Source: CAVVAE01 sp963746185
Lineage (GTDB): Bacteria; Actinomycetota; Actinomycetes; Propionibacteriales; Nocardioidaceae
Assembly: GCA_963746185.1 (NCBI GenBank)
Contig: CAVVAE010000002.1
Location: 682,001-746,000 of the forward strand
Direction: 5' to 3'
Length of the DNA stretch: 64,000 nucleotides
Below are positions 1 through 8,662 of the stretch, in pieces. The position numbers and the translations under genes were made by a program. The notes under the pieces were generated by a model, which saw nothing but the letters and a program-made list of their open reading frames with translations, was not told the DNA's origin and did not search any database. Numbering within the stretch: position 1 is the first letter of the stretch; each line of letters opens with the position of its first letter.

Positions 1-1862
1 ATCGAGAGGTTCAGGCCGCCGTTGAGCGCGGCCTTCATGCCGGACGTACCGCACGCCTCGTAGGGACGCAGCGGGTTGTTGAGCCAGACGTCGCAGCCGG
101 GGTAGAGCGGCTGCGCCATCGCGATGTCGTAGTTGGGCAGGAAGACGATCCGGTGTCGGATCGCCGGGTCGTCGGAGAACCGGACGATCTCCTGGATCAG
201 CTTCTTCCCGGTCTCGTCGGCAGGATGCGCCTTGCCGGCGATGACGAGCTGGATCGGCCGCTCGGGGTCGGTGAGCAATCGCTTGAGCCGGTCTGGGTCA
301 CGCAGCATCAACGTCAGCCGCTTGTACGTCGGCACGCGCCGGGCGAAGCCGATCGTCAAGACATCGGGGTCGAACACCGAGTTGACCCAGCCGAGCTCGG
401 CCCTCGCGGCCCCACGGGTCAACCACGACTCGCGAACTCGGCGTCGTACATCGTCGACGAGCTGAGCCCGCAAGTGGCGCTTGGTCTCCCACAACGCGCG
501 AGCCGGCACCTTGTCGACCGCGCTCCAGTCCTGCGAGTCCTCGACGGAGGTCAAGATGGCCTCGCGCTCCGCGAGCTCGAAGACCTCACGGGCCACCCAG
601 GTCGGGGCGTGCACACCGTTGGTGATCGAGGTGATCGGCACGTCGTTCTCGTCGAAGCCCGGCCACAGTCCGTTGAACATCTCCCGCGACACATGTCCGT
701 GCAACTGGCTGACGCCGTTTGCGCGCGCCGCCAGCCGGAACCCCATCACGGCCATGTTGAAGACCGTGGAGTCGCCACCTTCGTAGTCTTCGCTGCCAAG
801 AGCAAGGATGTCCTCGACCGCGAGACCTTCGATCGCGTTCTCCCCACCAAATTGCATCTCGATCAGCTCACGCGGGAACCTGTCGATTCCTGCCGGCACC
901 GGTGTGTGCGTCGTGAAGACCGTGCCCGCACGGGCCTTCTCCAAAGCTCCCGGGAAGTCGAGCCCATCCGCCTGGATGAACTCGCGGATGCGCTCGATGC
1001 CGAGAAAACCAGCGTGACCCTCATTCGTGTGGAACACCTCGGGCGCCAACGTGCCCGTGATTCGGCTGTAGGCCCGGATGGCGCGGATGCCGCCGACACC
1101 GAGGAGCAGTTCCTGGTGCAGCCGGTGGTCGGAGGCGCCGCCGTACAACTGGTCGGTGACATCGCGAAGGATCGCGGGGTTGTCCTCGATGTCGGAGTCC
1201 ATGAGCAGGAGTGGCACGCGGCCCACCTGCGCCACCCAGACGTGGGCCAGCAGGTCCTGTCCCCCGGCGAGACTGACGGAGATGCGGGCGGGAGAGTCGT
1301 CGGCCTCGCGCAGCAGGGTGAGCGGCAGTTCGTCGGGGTCGATGGTCGGGTAGCGCTCCTGCTGCCATCCCTCGCGGGACAGCGACTGACGGAAGTACCC
1401 GTGCCGGTAGAGCAGGCCGACGCCGATGATGGGGACACCGAGATCGCTCGCGGACTTGAGATGGTCACCGGCGAGGATGCCGAGACCGCCGGAGTACTGC
1501 GGCAACACGGCGGCGATGCCGAACTCTGGCGAGAAGTACGCGATCGACCGGGGAGCTTCCTCACCGAGCGTCTGATACCAGCGGTCGCCGGTCATGTATT
1601 CGTCGAGGTCGGCCTTCGCGAGCTCGAGCCGCTTGGTGAACCGCTTGTCCTGGCTCAGGGTCGTCAGCCGCGCGCTCGGAACTGAGCCCAGGAAGCGCAC
1701 CGGGTCGCGGTTGCTGAGCGCCCAGGCCTCGGCGTCGACAGCCTCGAAGAGGTCCTGGGTCTCCGCATGCCACGACCACCTCAAGTTGGTGACGAGCTCC
1801 TCGAGAGGGCGCAGCGAGTCAGGCAGGACAGGGCGGACGGTGAACCGTCGGATAGCGCGCAC
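1..1862 (-). CDS. glgP: Alpha-glucan (maltodextrin) phosphorylase, C-terminus cut by window edge
   Basis: Releases glucose-1-phosphate from the non-reducing ends of alpha-1,4-glucans in the cytoplasm. About 620 codons are present and the C-terminus lies beyond position 1. The reverse strand reads VRAIRRFTVRPVLPDSLRP at the N-terminus, like mycobacterial GlgP (MKALRRFTVRA...). Later come YFSPEFGI, QYSGGLGILAGDHLKSASDLG and, at the window edge, YEACGTSGMKAAL, whose Lys is the pyridoxal-phosphate lysine of the family. This N-terminus with DUF3417-like sequence is typical of actinobacterial GlgP. The GTG start at 1862 was chosen because it aligns with homologues. No strong ribosome binding site is visible. 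It diverges from the ABC importer and sits next to glgE/treS/glgB, so a role in glycogen or maltodextrin turnover is well supported. Confidence 0.93.
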   Translation of the reverse strand, partial: MRAIRRFTVRPVLPDSLRPLEELVTNLRWSWHAETQDLFEAVDAEAWALSNRDPVRFLGSVPSARLTTLSQDKRFTKRLELAKADLDEYMTGDRWYQTLGEEAPRSIAYFSPEFGIAAVLPQYSGGLGILAGDHLKSASDLGVPIIGVGLLYRHGYFRQSLSREGWQQERYPTIDPDELPLTLLREADDSPARISVSLAGGQDLLAHVWVAQVGRVPLLLMDSDIEDNPAILRDVTDQLYGGASDHRLHQELLLGVGGIRAIRAYSRITGTLAPEVFHTNEGHAGFLGIERIREFIQADGLDFPGALEKARAGTVFTTHTPVPAGIDRFPRELIEMQFGGENAIEGLAVEDILALGSEDYEGGDSTVFNMAVMGFRLAARANGVSQLHGHVSREMFNGLWPGFDENDVPITSITNGVHAPTWVAREVFELAEREAILTSVEDSQDWSAVDKVPARALWETKRHLRAQLVDDVRRRVRESWLTRGAARAELGWVNSVFDPDVLTIGFARRVPTYKRLTLMLRDPDRLKRLLTDPERPIQLVIAGKAHPADETGKKLIQEIVRFSDDPAIRHRIVFLPNYDIAMAQPLYPGCDVWLNNPLRPYEACGTSGMKAALNGGLNLS

Positions 1863-2006
1863 CGCAAAACGGTATCCACGTTGAGGCGCCGGAGCGAATC
1901 CGGGCAGCTTGCTGGCCCTTTCGGGTGGCTCTGCGCCGATTGAGCACCACCTGAACGGGGGGTTTTCGCAGGTGTGGGTGGCCTCACACGCCCAAGTTGA
2001 CGATTT

Positions 2007-2037
2007 GGTTACCGGGCCGCACGGCCTCATGTAACCT
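2007..2037 (+). promoter_or_regulatory. Candidate promoter with inverted repeat ahead of the ABC importer
   Basis: TTACCG (2009-2014) and TAACCT (2032-2037) are spaced by 17 bp and resemble a weak sigma-A promoter. The same stretch carries the inverted repeat GGTTAC (2007-2012) / GTAACC (2031-2036), which could be an operator. The following leader is unusually AT-rich and ends in AAGGAGATACAC directly before the GTG start at 2081. Promoter identity is inference from spacing. Confidence 0.4.
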
Positions 2038-2080
2038 AACTCGCGTAATTCACTTAACTTTACTTCTCAAGGAGATACAC

Positions 2081-3148
2081 GTGACCGGTCAAATTTCGGG
2101 AACGCGCCTTCGCCGGCTCGCTGCCGTCGTCGCGGCGGGGGTCATCGCGACGTCGCTCGCCGCGTGCAGCTCAGACGACGGTGGCGGCGGTGGCGGCGGC
2201 TCGACCGAGGTCAAGCTCGGCTACTTCCCCAACCTCACCCACGCAAGTGCCATCGTCGGCATCGAGAAGGGCTACTTCAAGGACGCCCTCAGCGAGGATG
2301 ACGCCAGCCTCAGGACGCTGGACTTCAACAGCGGCAGCGACACGATCGATGCCCTGAACAACGGTGACCTCGACGCCACCTACATCGGGCCTAGCCCGGC
2401 GATCACCGCCTTCGCGACGTCGCAGAACGTCAGCGTGATCAGCGGAGCCACCTCCGGTGGTGCCTCGTTGGTGGTGAGCGACGACATCACGAGCTCGAAG
2501 GACCTGGCCGGCAAGACGCTGGCCACCCCAGGTCCCGCCAACACGCAGGACGTGGCGTTGAAGTACTGGCTGAAGCAAGAGGGGTACGACGTGAGCCCGG
2601 ACGGGCAAGGCGACCTGACTGTGATCAACCAGGACAACAGCCTGACGGTCCAGGCATTCGGCCAGGGCCAGATCGATGGCGCATGGGTGCCGGAGCCGTA
2701 CGCGTCGCTGCTCGAGTCGCAAGGCGCGACGACGCTCGTGGACGAGGCTGATCTGTGGCCAGAAGGCAAGTTCGTGACCACGCACCTGATCGTCAACAAC
2801 GACTTCCTCAAGGATCACGCAGACCTTGTCGACGACTTGCTTGAAGGCCAGATCAAGGCCAACGACTACATCGCCTCGAACTCTGACGAAGCCAAGACGC
2901 TGACCGGTGACTACATCGGCAAGCTGACCGGTAGCGAGATCCCGGCGGACGTTCTCGACCAAGCGTGGTCACGACTGACGTTCACCAACGACCCGATCGC
3001 GGACTCGTTGCTCGGAAGCGCCGACCACGCGGTCGACGCCGGTCTGATCGAGCCAGTCGACAACCTGGCCGACATCTACAACCTCGACCCGCTGAACAAG
3101 CTGCTCTCGGACGCGGGCGAAGAGGAAGTTTCCGGTCCGACTCAGTGA
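2081..3148 (+). CDS. NitT/TauT-family ABC transporter substrate-binding lipoprotein
   Basis: Extracytoplasmic solute-binding protein of the nitrate/sulfonate/taurine (SsuA/NMT1-like) family, 355 aa. The N-terminus is basic (TRLRRL), followed by a hydrophobic stretch and the lipobox LAAC, then a Ser/Asp/Gly linker, so it is a secreted lipoprotein. The mature part begins EVKLGYFPNLTHASAIVGIEKGYF and contains GDLDATYIGPSPAI, DGAWVPEPYAS and WPEGKFVTTHLIV, all typical of this family. The start is GTG at 2081, set by a strong AAGGAG seven bases upstream; the frame stays open further upstream but without a ribosome site. It overlaps the ATPase gene by four bases. The substrate cannot be read from sequence; alkanesulfonate, taurine or another small organic anion is likely. 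Confidence 0.85.
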   Translation: MTGQISGTRLRRLAAVVAAGVIATSLAACSSDDGGGGGGGSTEVKLGYFPNLTHASAIVGIEKGYFKDALSEDDASLRTLDFNSGSDTIDALNNGDLDATYIGPSPAITAFATSQNVSVISGATSGGASLVVSDDITSSKDLAGKTLATPGPANTQDVALKYWLKQEGYDVSPDGQGDLTVINQDNSLTVQAFGQGQIDGAWVPEPYASLLESQGATTLVDEADLWPEGKFVTTHLIVNNDFLKDHADLVDDLLEGQIKANDYIASNSDEAKTLTGDYIGKLTGSEIPADVLDQAWSRLTFTNDPIADSLLGSADHAVDAGLIEPVDNLADIYNLDPLNKLLSDAGEEEVSGPTQ

Positions 3149-3975
3149 CAACAACCCGCAACTCGACCGGTAACACCGTGACGGAGACTGCTCCCCGCCA
3201 CGCCGGTTCCGGACCGGAGGCGCACGCCTCCGGTCCGGCCATCCGGATCAGTGGAGTGAGCAAGACGTTCGGCCGGGGCACAGACGCGACCACGGCCCTT
3301 CAATCAGTCGACCTCGACGTTGTAGAGCGGGAGTTTCTCTGCATCGTCGGAGCCAGCGGCTGTGGCAAGAGCACCCTTCTCAACCTCATCGCAGGCCTCG
3401 ACAAGCCGAGCGAGGGAACCATCGACGTCGGTGGCCGCAAGGTGGCGTTCATGTTCCAGGAAGCCACCCTTTTCCCGTGGCTGACCGCAGGACAGAACGT
3501 CGACCTGGCACTGAAACTGCGTGGCATGCCCAAGGACGAGCGGCCGGCCAAGATCGACGAGCTCTTCGAGCTCGTCCACCTCGGTGGGCGCCAGAAGCGT
3601 CGTCCGCACGAGCTGTCGGGCGGCATGCGCCAGCGCACGGCGCTGGCGCGGGTGTTGGCGCAGGACGCGGAGATCGTCTTGATGGACGAACCCTTCGCCG
3701 CCCTGGACGCCATGACCCGCGACTCGATGCACGACGAGATCGAGCGCATCCACCGCGAGCTCGGTCTTACGATCGTGTTCGTGACGCACAACGTGCGCGA
3801 AGCCGTTCGGCTGTCTGACCGGACCGTGCTCTTCGAGAGCTCACCGGGCCGGGTCAAGGCGGAGTACGTCGTCGATCTGCCGCGACCGCGTCACCTCGAC
3901 GACATGGCCGTGGCCTCCTTGGCGGGCGAGCTGACGCACGCGCTGAAGGAGGAGGTGTTCCGCCATGTCGCTTGA
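3145..3975 (+). CDS. NitT/TauT-family ABC transporter ATP-binding protein
   Basis: Cytoplasmic ATPase (SsuB/TauB type) energising the importer, 276 aa. Visible motifs are Walker A GASGCGKST, the Q-loop region FMFQEATLFPW, the signature LSGGMRQR, Walker B IVLMDEPFAALD and the switch His in VFVTHN. The first 30 residues are low-complexity and precede the ATPase core (AIRISGVSKTFG). GTG at 3145 overlaps the upstream stop as GTGA, favouring translational coupling; a second in-frame GTG at 3178 is an alternative start. The 3' end overlaps the permease start by 11 bases. Confidence 0.9.
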   Translation: MTTTRNSTGNTVTETAPRHAGSGPEAHASGPAIRISGVSKTFGRGTDATTALQSVDLDVVEREFLCIVGASGCGKSTLLNLIAGLDKPSEGTIDVGGRKVAFMFQEATLFPWLTAGQNVDLALKLRGMPKDERPAKIDELFELVHLGGRQKRRPHELSGGMRQRTALARVLAQDAEIVLMDEPFAALDAMTRDSMHDEIERIHRELGLTIVFVTHNVREAVRLSDRTVLFESSPGRVKAEYVVDLPRPRHLDDMAVASLAGELTHALKEEVFRHVA

Positions 3976-4849
3976 CCTCCGTGGACCGGCCAATCCCGCA
4001 CTGAGCGTGCCGCAGTACAAGAAGACGGTCGACAGCCCGAACAAGGGTCTGCTTCTTTGGAACTGGCTCTGGCCGAAGGCTGTCGCCGTCGGACTGGTGC
4101 TGCTGGTGTGGCAGATCGCGATCTGGACCGAGTGGAAACCTCCCTACGTGCTGCCAAGCCCGAGCACCGTCTTCGACGAGCTCTGGAACGAGCTGACGGG
4201 CAACGGACGCACCGACAAGACGATCTACGAGCAGCTGGCACTCACCATGAAGCGCGGTGCCACTGGTTACGCGCTCGCGATCGCGATCGGTACCGTGCTG
4301 GGCATTGCCGTGGTTCAGTGGCGAGTGATGCGGATGGGGGTGGGATCGCTCATCGCGGGGCTGCAGACCATGCCGTCGATCGCGTGGTTCCCGCTGGCAA
4401 TCCTGTTCTTCGGACTGACGGAGCAGGCGATCATGTTCGTCGTCGTACTCGGTGCTGCCCCGTCGATCGCAGCGGGCGTCATCACGGGGATCGACGAGGT
4501 TCCACCGCCGCTCCTGAGGGCGGGGCAGATGCTCGGAGCGCGTGGCGTCAATCGCTACCGCTACGTGGTACTCCCGGCGGCCATGCCGTCGTACCTCGCC
4601 GGTCTCAAGCAGGGCTGGGCGTTCTCGTGGCGGAGCCTGCTGGCCGGTGAACTGCTGGTACCCATTGGGGGCGCCGCGTCGCTCGGCAGTGCGCTCGCGT
4701 ACTCCCGGAACGTCGTCAATGGAGCGCCGTGGCTGATCTCACTGATGATCGTCATCCTCGTGATCGGCATGCTCATCGACGGGGTGTTCCAATTCTTCAC
4801 CCGCAGGATGAGGTTGAAACGCGGCCTCACCGGAACTGTCTCGGCCTGA
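3965..4849 (+). CDS. NitT/TauT-family ABC transporter permease
   Basis: Inner-membrane permease (SsuC/TauC type), 294 aa. About six hydrophobic segments are visible, beginning at roughly residue 35 (AVAVGLVLLVWQIAIW). The cytoplasmic EAA-like coupling loop is present as GAAPSIAAGVITGIDEVPPPLLRAGQMLGARG. LQTMPSIAWFPLAILFFG is highly characteristic of this subfamily. It is the last gene of the three-gene importer, and a hairpin follows at 4908. It lies between the divergent glgP and the glgE operon, an unusual neighbour for a glucan cluster. Confidence 0.9.
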   Translation: MSLDLRGPANPALSVPQYKKTVDSPNKGLLLWNWLWPKAVAVGLVLLVWQIAIWTEWKPPYVLPSPSTVFDELWNELTGNGRTDKTIYEQLALTMKRGATGYALAIAIGTVLGIAVVQWRVMRMGVGSLIAGLQTMPSIAWFPLAILFFGLTEQAIMFVVVLGAAPSIAAGVITGIDEVPPPLLRAGQMLGARGVNRYRYVVLPAAMPSYLAGLKQGWAFSWRSLLAGELLVPIGGAASLGSALAYSRNVVNGAPWLISLMIVILVIGMLIDGVFQFFTRRMRLKRGLTGTVSA

Positions 4850-4907
4850 GTCACCGAGACAACAAAGCGAAAGGGAGCCAGCGGTTCGTCGTGCCCACAG
4901 ACTCCCT

Positions 4908-4941
4908 CTGTTCTCGCGGTCTGACTCCCCCGCGAGAGCAG
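4908..4941 (+). terminator. Stem-loop after the ABC importer operon
   Basis: CTGTTCTCGCGG (4908-4919) pairs with CCGCGAGAGCAG (4930-4941); the single mismatch becomes a G-U pair in RNA. The 10-base loop is TCTGACTCCC. It lies 60-90 bases after the permease stop and before glgE. There is no U-tract, so it could stop transcription in the U-less actinobacterial manner or only protect the 3' end. Confidence 0.5.
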
Positions 4942-4996
4942 GGGGCGTCCAAACCGAAATTGTGCGTCAGGGACGGGGTTCGCTAGGTTCAAAGCA

Positions 4997-6994
4997 ATGG
5001 TTCAGCGCATGCCCATCACCGACGTCAGCCCCGTGGTTGAGCTTGGCCGCTACCAGGTCAAGGCCACTCCTGGGGAGTCGCTGACGGTCTCTGCGACCGT
5101 CTTCCGCGAGGGTCACGACGCGCTCGGCGCAGGAGTGGTCCTGACGGATCCGAAGGGCAAGGATCGCGGTCTCACCTTCATGACCGCCACTGACGAGCCC
5201 GACCACTACGCCGCGGAGGTGACTCCCGACGCCGAAGGCGCCTGGACCTTCAGGGTGGAGTCGTGGTCCGACCCGTACGCCACCTGGCGGCATGCAGCGG
5301 AGATCAAGATTCCCGCCGAGATCGACGTCGAATTGATGTTCGCCGAAGGCGCGCTCGTGCTCGAGCGAGCCGCCAAGGGCATTCCCGCCAAAGCCAAGGC
5401 GTTGCGAACGACGCTGACGAATGCCGGGAAGGCGGGCCGTGACACCAACCGCCCCGTCGCCGTGCGGCTTGCCGCGATGACCAGTCCCGAAGTCGTTGAT
5501 GCGCTTCACCAACACCCGCTGCGCGACCTTGTCTCGGCTGAGGGACCGTTCCCGCTGTACGTCGACCGGGTTCGGGCGCTCTACGGGTCCTGGTACGAGT
5601 TCTTCCCGCGCTCGGAAGGGGCGACGTACGACGAGACGACGAAGGCGTGGAAGTCCGGCACGTTCACGACCGCAGCCAAGCGGCTCGACGCGGTTGCTGC
5701 CATGGGCTTCGACATCATCTATCTGCCGCCCATCCATCCGATCGGCGAGGTCAACCGCAAAGGCCCCAACAACACGTTGACACCGCGGTCGACCGACCCT
5801 GGGTCGACGTGGGCCATCGGGTCAAAGCTCGGCGGCCACGACGCCATCCACCCCGACCTCGGCACGATCGACGACTTCGACGCGTTCGTCGCGAAGGCGC
5901 AGTCGCTCGGGCTCGAGGTAGCACTCGACCTCGCGCTCCAGTGTGCGCCCGACCACCCCTGGGTGAAGTCCCACCCAGAGTGGTTCTTCACCCGCGCCGA
6001 CGGCACGATCGCCTACGCCGAGAACCCGCCGAAGAAGTACCAGGACATCTACCCGCTCAACTTCGACAACGACTTCGAGGGCCTGTCGCGTGAGGTGCTC
6101 CGGATCGTGCGCCACTGGATGGACCACGGGGTGCGGGTGTTCCGCGTCGACAACCCGCATACCAAACCGGTGATGTTCTGGGAGTGGCTGCTGGCCGAGA
6201 TCCGGCGTACCGACCCCGACGTGCTGTTCCTCTCGGAGGCGTTCACCCGTCCGGCGATGATGCGCGCACTCGCCATGGTGGGGTTCCACCAGTCCTACAC
6301 GTATTTCACGTGGCGCAACACGAAGTGGGAGCTCGAGGCTTACCTCGACGAACTGTCGCACGAGGCCAGCGACGTGATGCGACCCAACCTGTTCGTCAAC
6401 ACCCCAGACATCTTGCACGAGTACCTGCAGTACGGCGGTCCGGCGGCCTTCCGAGTGCGCGCGGCCATCGCGGCGACCGCATCTCCCACCTGGGGCGTGT
6501 ACGCCGGCTACGAGCTGTTCGAGCATGTGGCGATCCGGCCGGGCTCGGAGGAGTACCTCGACTCGGAGAAGTACCAGTTGCGGCCACGCGACTGGGACGG
6601 CGCTGAGCGGGAGGGCCGCACCCTGGCGCCCTACATCACCAAGCTCAACGAGATCCGCCGGAGGCATCCGAGCTTGCAGAAGCTCCGCAACCTCACGGTG
6701 CACAGCAGCGACGACGACTCCGTCCTGGTCTTCAGCAAACGCAGCGCCCTCCACAACGGCAAGACCGAGGCTGCCGGCGACGACACGGTGATCGTCGTCG
6801 TCAACGTCGATCCGCATGGCACGCGAGAGACCGTGGTGCACCTCAACATGCCGGCACTCGGCTACGACTGGCACGACACGTTCGTGGTCGATGACGAGAT
6901 CACCGGGGAGCACTGGCGCTGGGGCGAGACGAACTATGTGCGACTCGATCCGTCGTACGAGCCCGCGCACATCCTCTCGATCAGGAGAGCGTGA
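4997..6994 (+). CDS. glgE: Alpha-1,4-glucan:maltose-1-phosphate maltosyltransferase
   Basis: GH13_3 enzyme that transfers maltosyl units from alpha-maltose-1-phosphate onto alpha-1,4-glucan, 665 aa, the normal length. An N-terminal beta domain (about 10-110) precedes the (beta/alpha)8 barrel. FDIIYLPPIHPIGEVNRKGPNN is the GlgE-type region I motif. The nucleophile Asp is in VRVFRVDNPHTKP and the acid/base Glu in VLFLSEAFTRP. ATG 4997 gives MVQRMPITDV; ATG 5009 is an alternative, and neither has a good Shine-Dalgarno. It is the first gene of glgE-treS-mak-glgB, the classical trehalose-to-glucan route of actinobacteria. treS starts only 3 bases after the stop. Confidence 0.96.
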   Translation: MVQRMPITDVSPVVELGRYQVKATPGESLTVSATVFREGHDALGAGVVLTDPKGKDRGLTFMTATDEPDHYAAEVTPDAEGAWTFRVESWSDPYATWRHAAEIKIPAEIDVELMFAEGALVLERAAKGIPAKAKALRTTLTNAGKAGRDTNRPVAVRLAAMTSPEVVDALHQHPLRDLVSAEGPFPLYVDRVRALYGSWYEFFPRSEGATYDETTKAWKSGTFTTAAKRLDAVAAMGFDIIYLPPIHPIGEVNRKGPNNTLTPRSTDPGSTWAIGSKLGGHDAIHPDLGTIDDFDAFVAKAQSLGLEVALDLALQCAPDHPWVKSHPEWFFTRADGTIAYAENPPKKYQDIYPLNFDNDFEGLSREVLRIVRHWMDHGVRVFRVDNPHTKPVMFWEWLLAEIRRTDPDVLFLSEAFTRPAMMRALAMVGFHQSYTYFTWRNTKWELEAYLDELSHEASDVMRPNLFVNTPDILHEYLQYGGPAAFRVRAAIAATASPTWGVYAGYELFEHVAIRPGSEEYLDSEKYQLRPRDWDGAEREGRTLAPYITKLNEIRRRHPSLQKLRNLTVHSSDDDSVLVFSKRSALHNGKTEAAGDDTVIVVVNVDPHGTRETVVHLNMPALGYDWHDTFVVDDEITGEHWRWGETNYVRLDPSYEPAHILSIRRA

Positions 6995-6997
6995 CCG

Positions 6998-8662
6998 ATG
7001 AACGACGACCCGATGTGGTTCAAGCGTGCCGTCTTCTATGAGGTGCTGGTCCGCTCCTTCAAGGACTCCGACTCCGACGGCGTCGGAGACTTCCGCGGCC
7101 TGCGGGAAAAGCTCGACTACCTCGAGTGGCTCGGCGTCGACTGCCTCTGGATCCCACCGTTCTTCACGTCCCCGCTGCGCGACGGTGGATACGACGTCGC
7201 AGACTTCGAAGATGTCCAGCCCGAGGTCGGCACGCTCGACGACTTCAAGGCACTGCTCGACGACGCCCACCGCCGCGGAATCCGAGTCATCATCGACTTC
7301 GTGATGAACCACACGAGCGACGCCCACGAGTGGTTCCAGCAGTCGCGCACCGACCCCGAGGGCCCCTACGGCGACTTCTACGTCTGGTCCGACACCGACG
7401 ATCTCTACCAGGATGCCCGCGTCATCTTCGTCGACACCGAGCCCTCGAACTGGACCTGGGACCCGGTGCGCCAGCAGTACTTCTGGCATCGCTTCTACAG
7501 CCACCAACCCGACCTCAACTTCGACAACCCCAAAGTCCATGACGGGATTCTGGATTCGCTGCGCTTCTGGCTCGACATGGGAATCGATGGCTTCCGGCTC
7601 GACGCTGTCCCCTATCTCTACGAACGACCCGGCACCAACGGCGAGAACCTGCCCGAGACGCACGACTTCCTCCGCAAGGTCCGCAAGACGATCGACGACG
7701 AGTACCCCGACCGGGTCCTGCTGGCCGAGGCCAACCAGTGGCCCGCTGACGTGGTCGACTATTTCGGCGACTTCGACCAGGGGGGCGACGAGTGCCACAT
7801 GTGCTTCCACTTCCCGGTGATGCCGCGCATCTTCATGGCTGTGCGTCGCGAGTCGCGCTACCCGATCTCGGAGATCCTCGAACAGACGCCCGCGATTCCC
7901 GAGCACTGCCAGTGGGGGATCTTCTTACGCAACCACGACGAGCTGACCCTCGAGATGGTGACCGATGAGGACCGCGACTACATGTGGACGGAGTACGCCA
8001 AGGACCCACGTATGAAAGCCAATATCGGCATACGTCGTCGGCTGGCTCCGCTCCTCGACAATGACGTCAACCAGATGGAGCTGTTCACGGCCCTGCTGTT
8101 GTCACTGCCGGGCTCGCCAGTCCTCTACTACGGCGACGAGATTGGGATGGGAGACAACATCTGGCTTGGTGACCGAGACGGCGTACGCACACCGATGCAG
8201 TGGACTCCAGATCGCAACGCGGGATTCTCCACTGCAACGCCTGGTCGGCTGCACCTCCCGACGGTGCAAGACCCGGTCTTCGGCTATCAGGCGGTCAATG
8301 TCGAGGCCGAGCTCGAGAACACGTCGTCGCTCCTGCATTGGACGCGTCGAATGATCCATGCTCGGCGACAGCACCCGGCCTTCGGGCTTGGGACGTTCAG
8401 CGACCTCGGCGGCAGCAACCCCAGCGTCTTCTCGTTCAGCCGCGACTTCGGCGACGACACCGTGCTGTGTGTGAATAACCTTTCTCGCTTCCCACAGCCG
8501 GTCGAGCTCGACCTGCGTCGTTGGGAGGGCAGCGAACCGATCGAGATGTTGGGCCACGTTAGGTTCCCTCGGATCGGGGAACTGCCTTACCTCCTAACCT
8601 TGTCGGGACATGGCTTCTACTGGTTCCTGATCTCACGTTCTGAGGAGGCTTCGGCCTCGTGA
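6998..8662 (+). CDS. treS: Maltose alpha-D-glucosyltransferase (trehalose synthase)
   Basis: Interconverts trehalose and maltose in the cytoplasm; 554 aa GH13_16 enzyme. The start region KRAVFYEVLVRSFKDSDSDGVGDFRGL is diagnostic. Barrel motifs are VIIDFVMNHTS, MGIDGFRLDAVPYLYERPGTNGEN (nucleophile Asp) and VLLAEANQWP (acid/base Glu), followed by LRNHDELTLEMV. The length is that of a stand-alone TreS; in some actinobacteria the maltokinase is fused to its C-terminus, but here it is a separate gene overlapping by four bases (GTGA). Confidence 0.96.
   Translation: MNDDPMWFKRAVFYEVLVRSFKDSDSDGVGDFRGLREKLDYLEWLGVDCLWIPPFFTSPLRDGGYDVADFEDVQPEVGTLDDFKALLDDAHRRGIRVIIDFVMNHTSDAHEWFQQSRTDPEGPYGDFYVWSDTDDLYQDARVIFVDTEPSNWTWDPVRQQYFWHRFYSHQPDLNFDNPKVHDGILDSLRFWLDMGIDGFRLDAVPYLYERPGTNGENLPETHDFLRKVRKTIDDEYPDRVLLAEANQWPADVVDYFGDFDQGGDECHMCFHFPVMPRIFMAVRRESRYPISEILEQTPAIPEHCQWGIFLRNHDELTLEMVTDEDRDYMWTEYAKDPRMKANIGIRRRLAPLLDNDVNQMELFTALLLSLPGSPVLYYGDEIGMGDNIWLGDRDGVRTPMQWTPDRNAGFSTATPGRLHLPTVQDPVFGYQAVNVEAELENTSSLLHWTRRMIHARRQHPAFGLGTFSDLGGSNPSVFSFSRDFGDDTVLCVNNLSRFPQPVELDLRRWEGSEPIEMLGHVRFPRIGELPYLLTLSGHGFYWFLISRSEEASAS

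Noticed and set aside
153..1685. Long plus-strand open frame over glgP
   Set aside because: It is antisense to a clear glycogen phosphorylase; its own product has no family features. Similar antisense frames over glgE/treS (5822-7906), icmA (16633-17655), the dehydrogenase (35233-37011) and rho (61965-63215) were rejected for the same reason.
2031..2075. GlnR-like site (GTAAC...TAAC spacing) ahead of the ABC importer
   Set aside because: The GnTAC/GnAAC spacing does not fit the consensus well; kept only as a promoter region with an inverted repeat.
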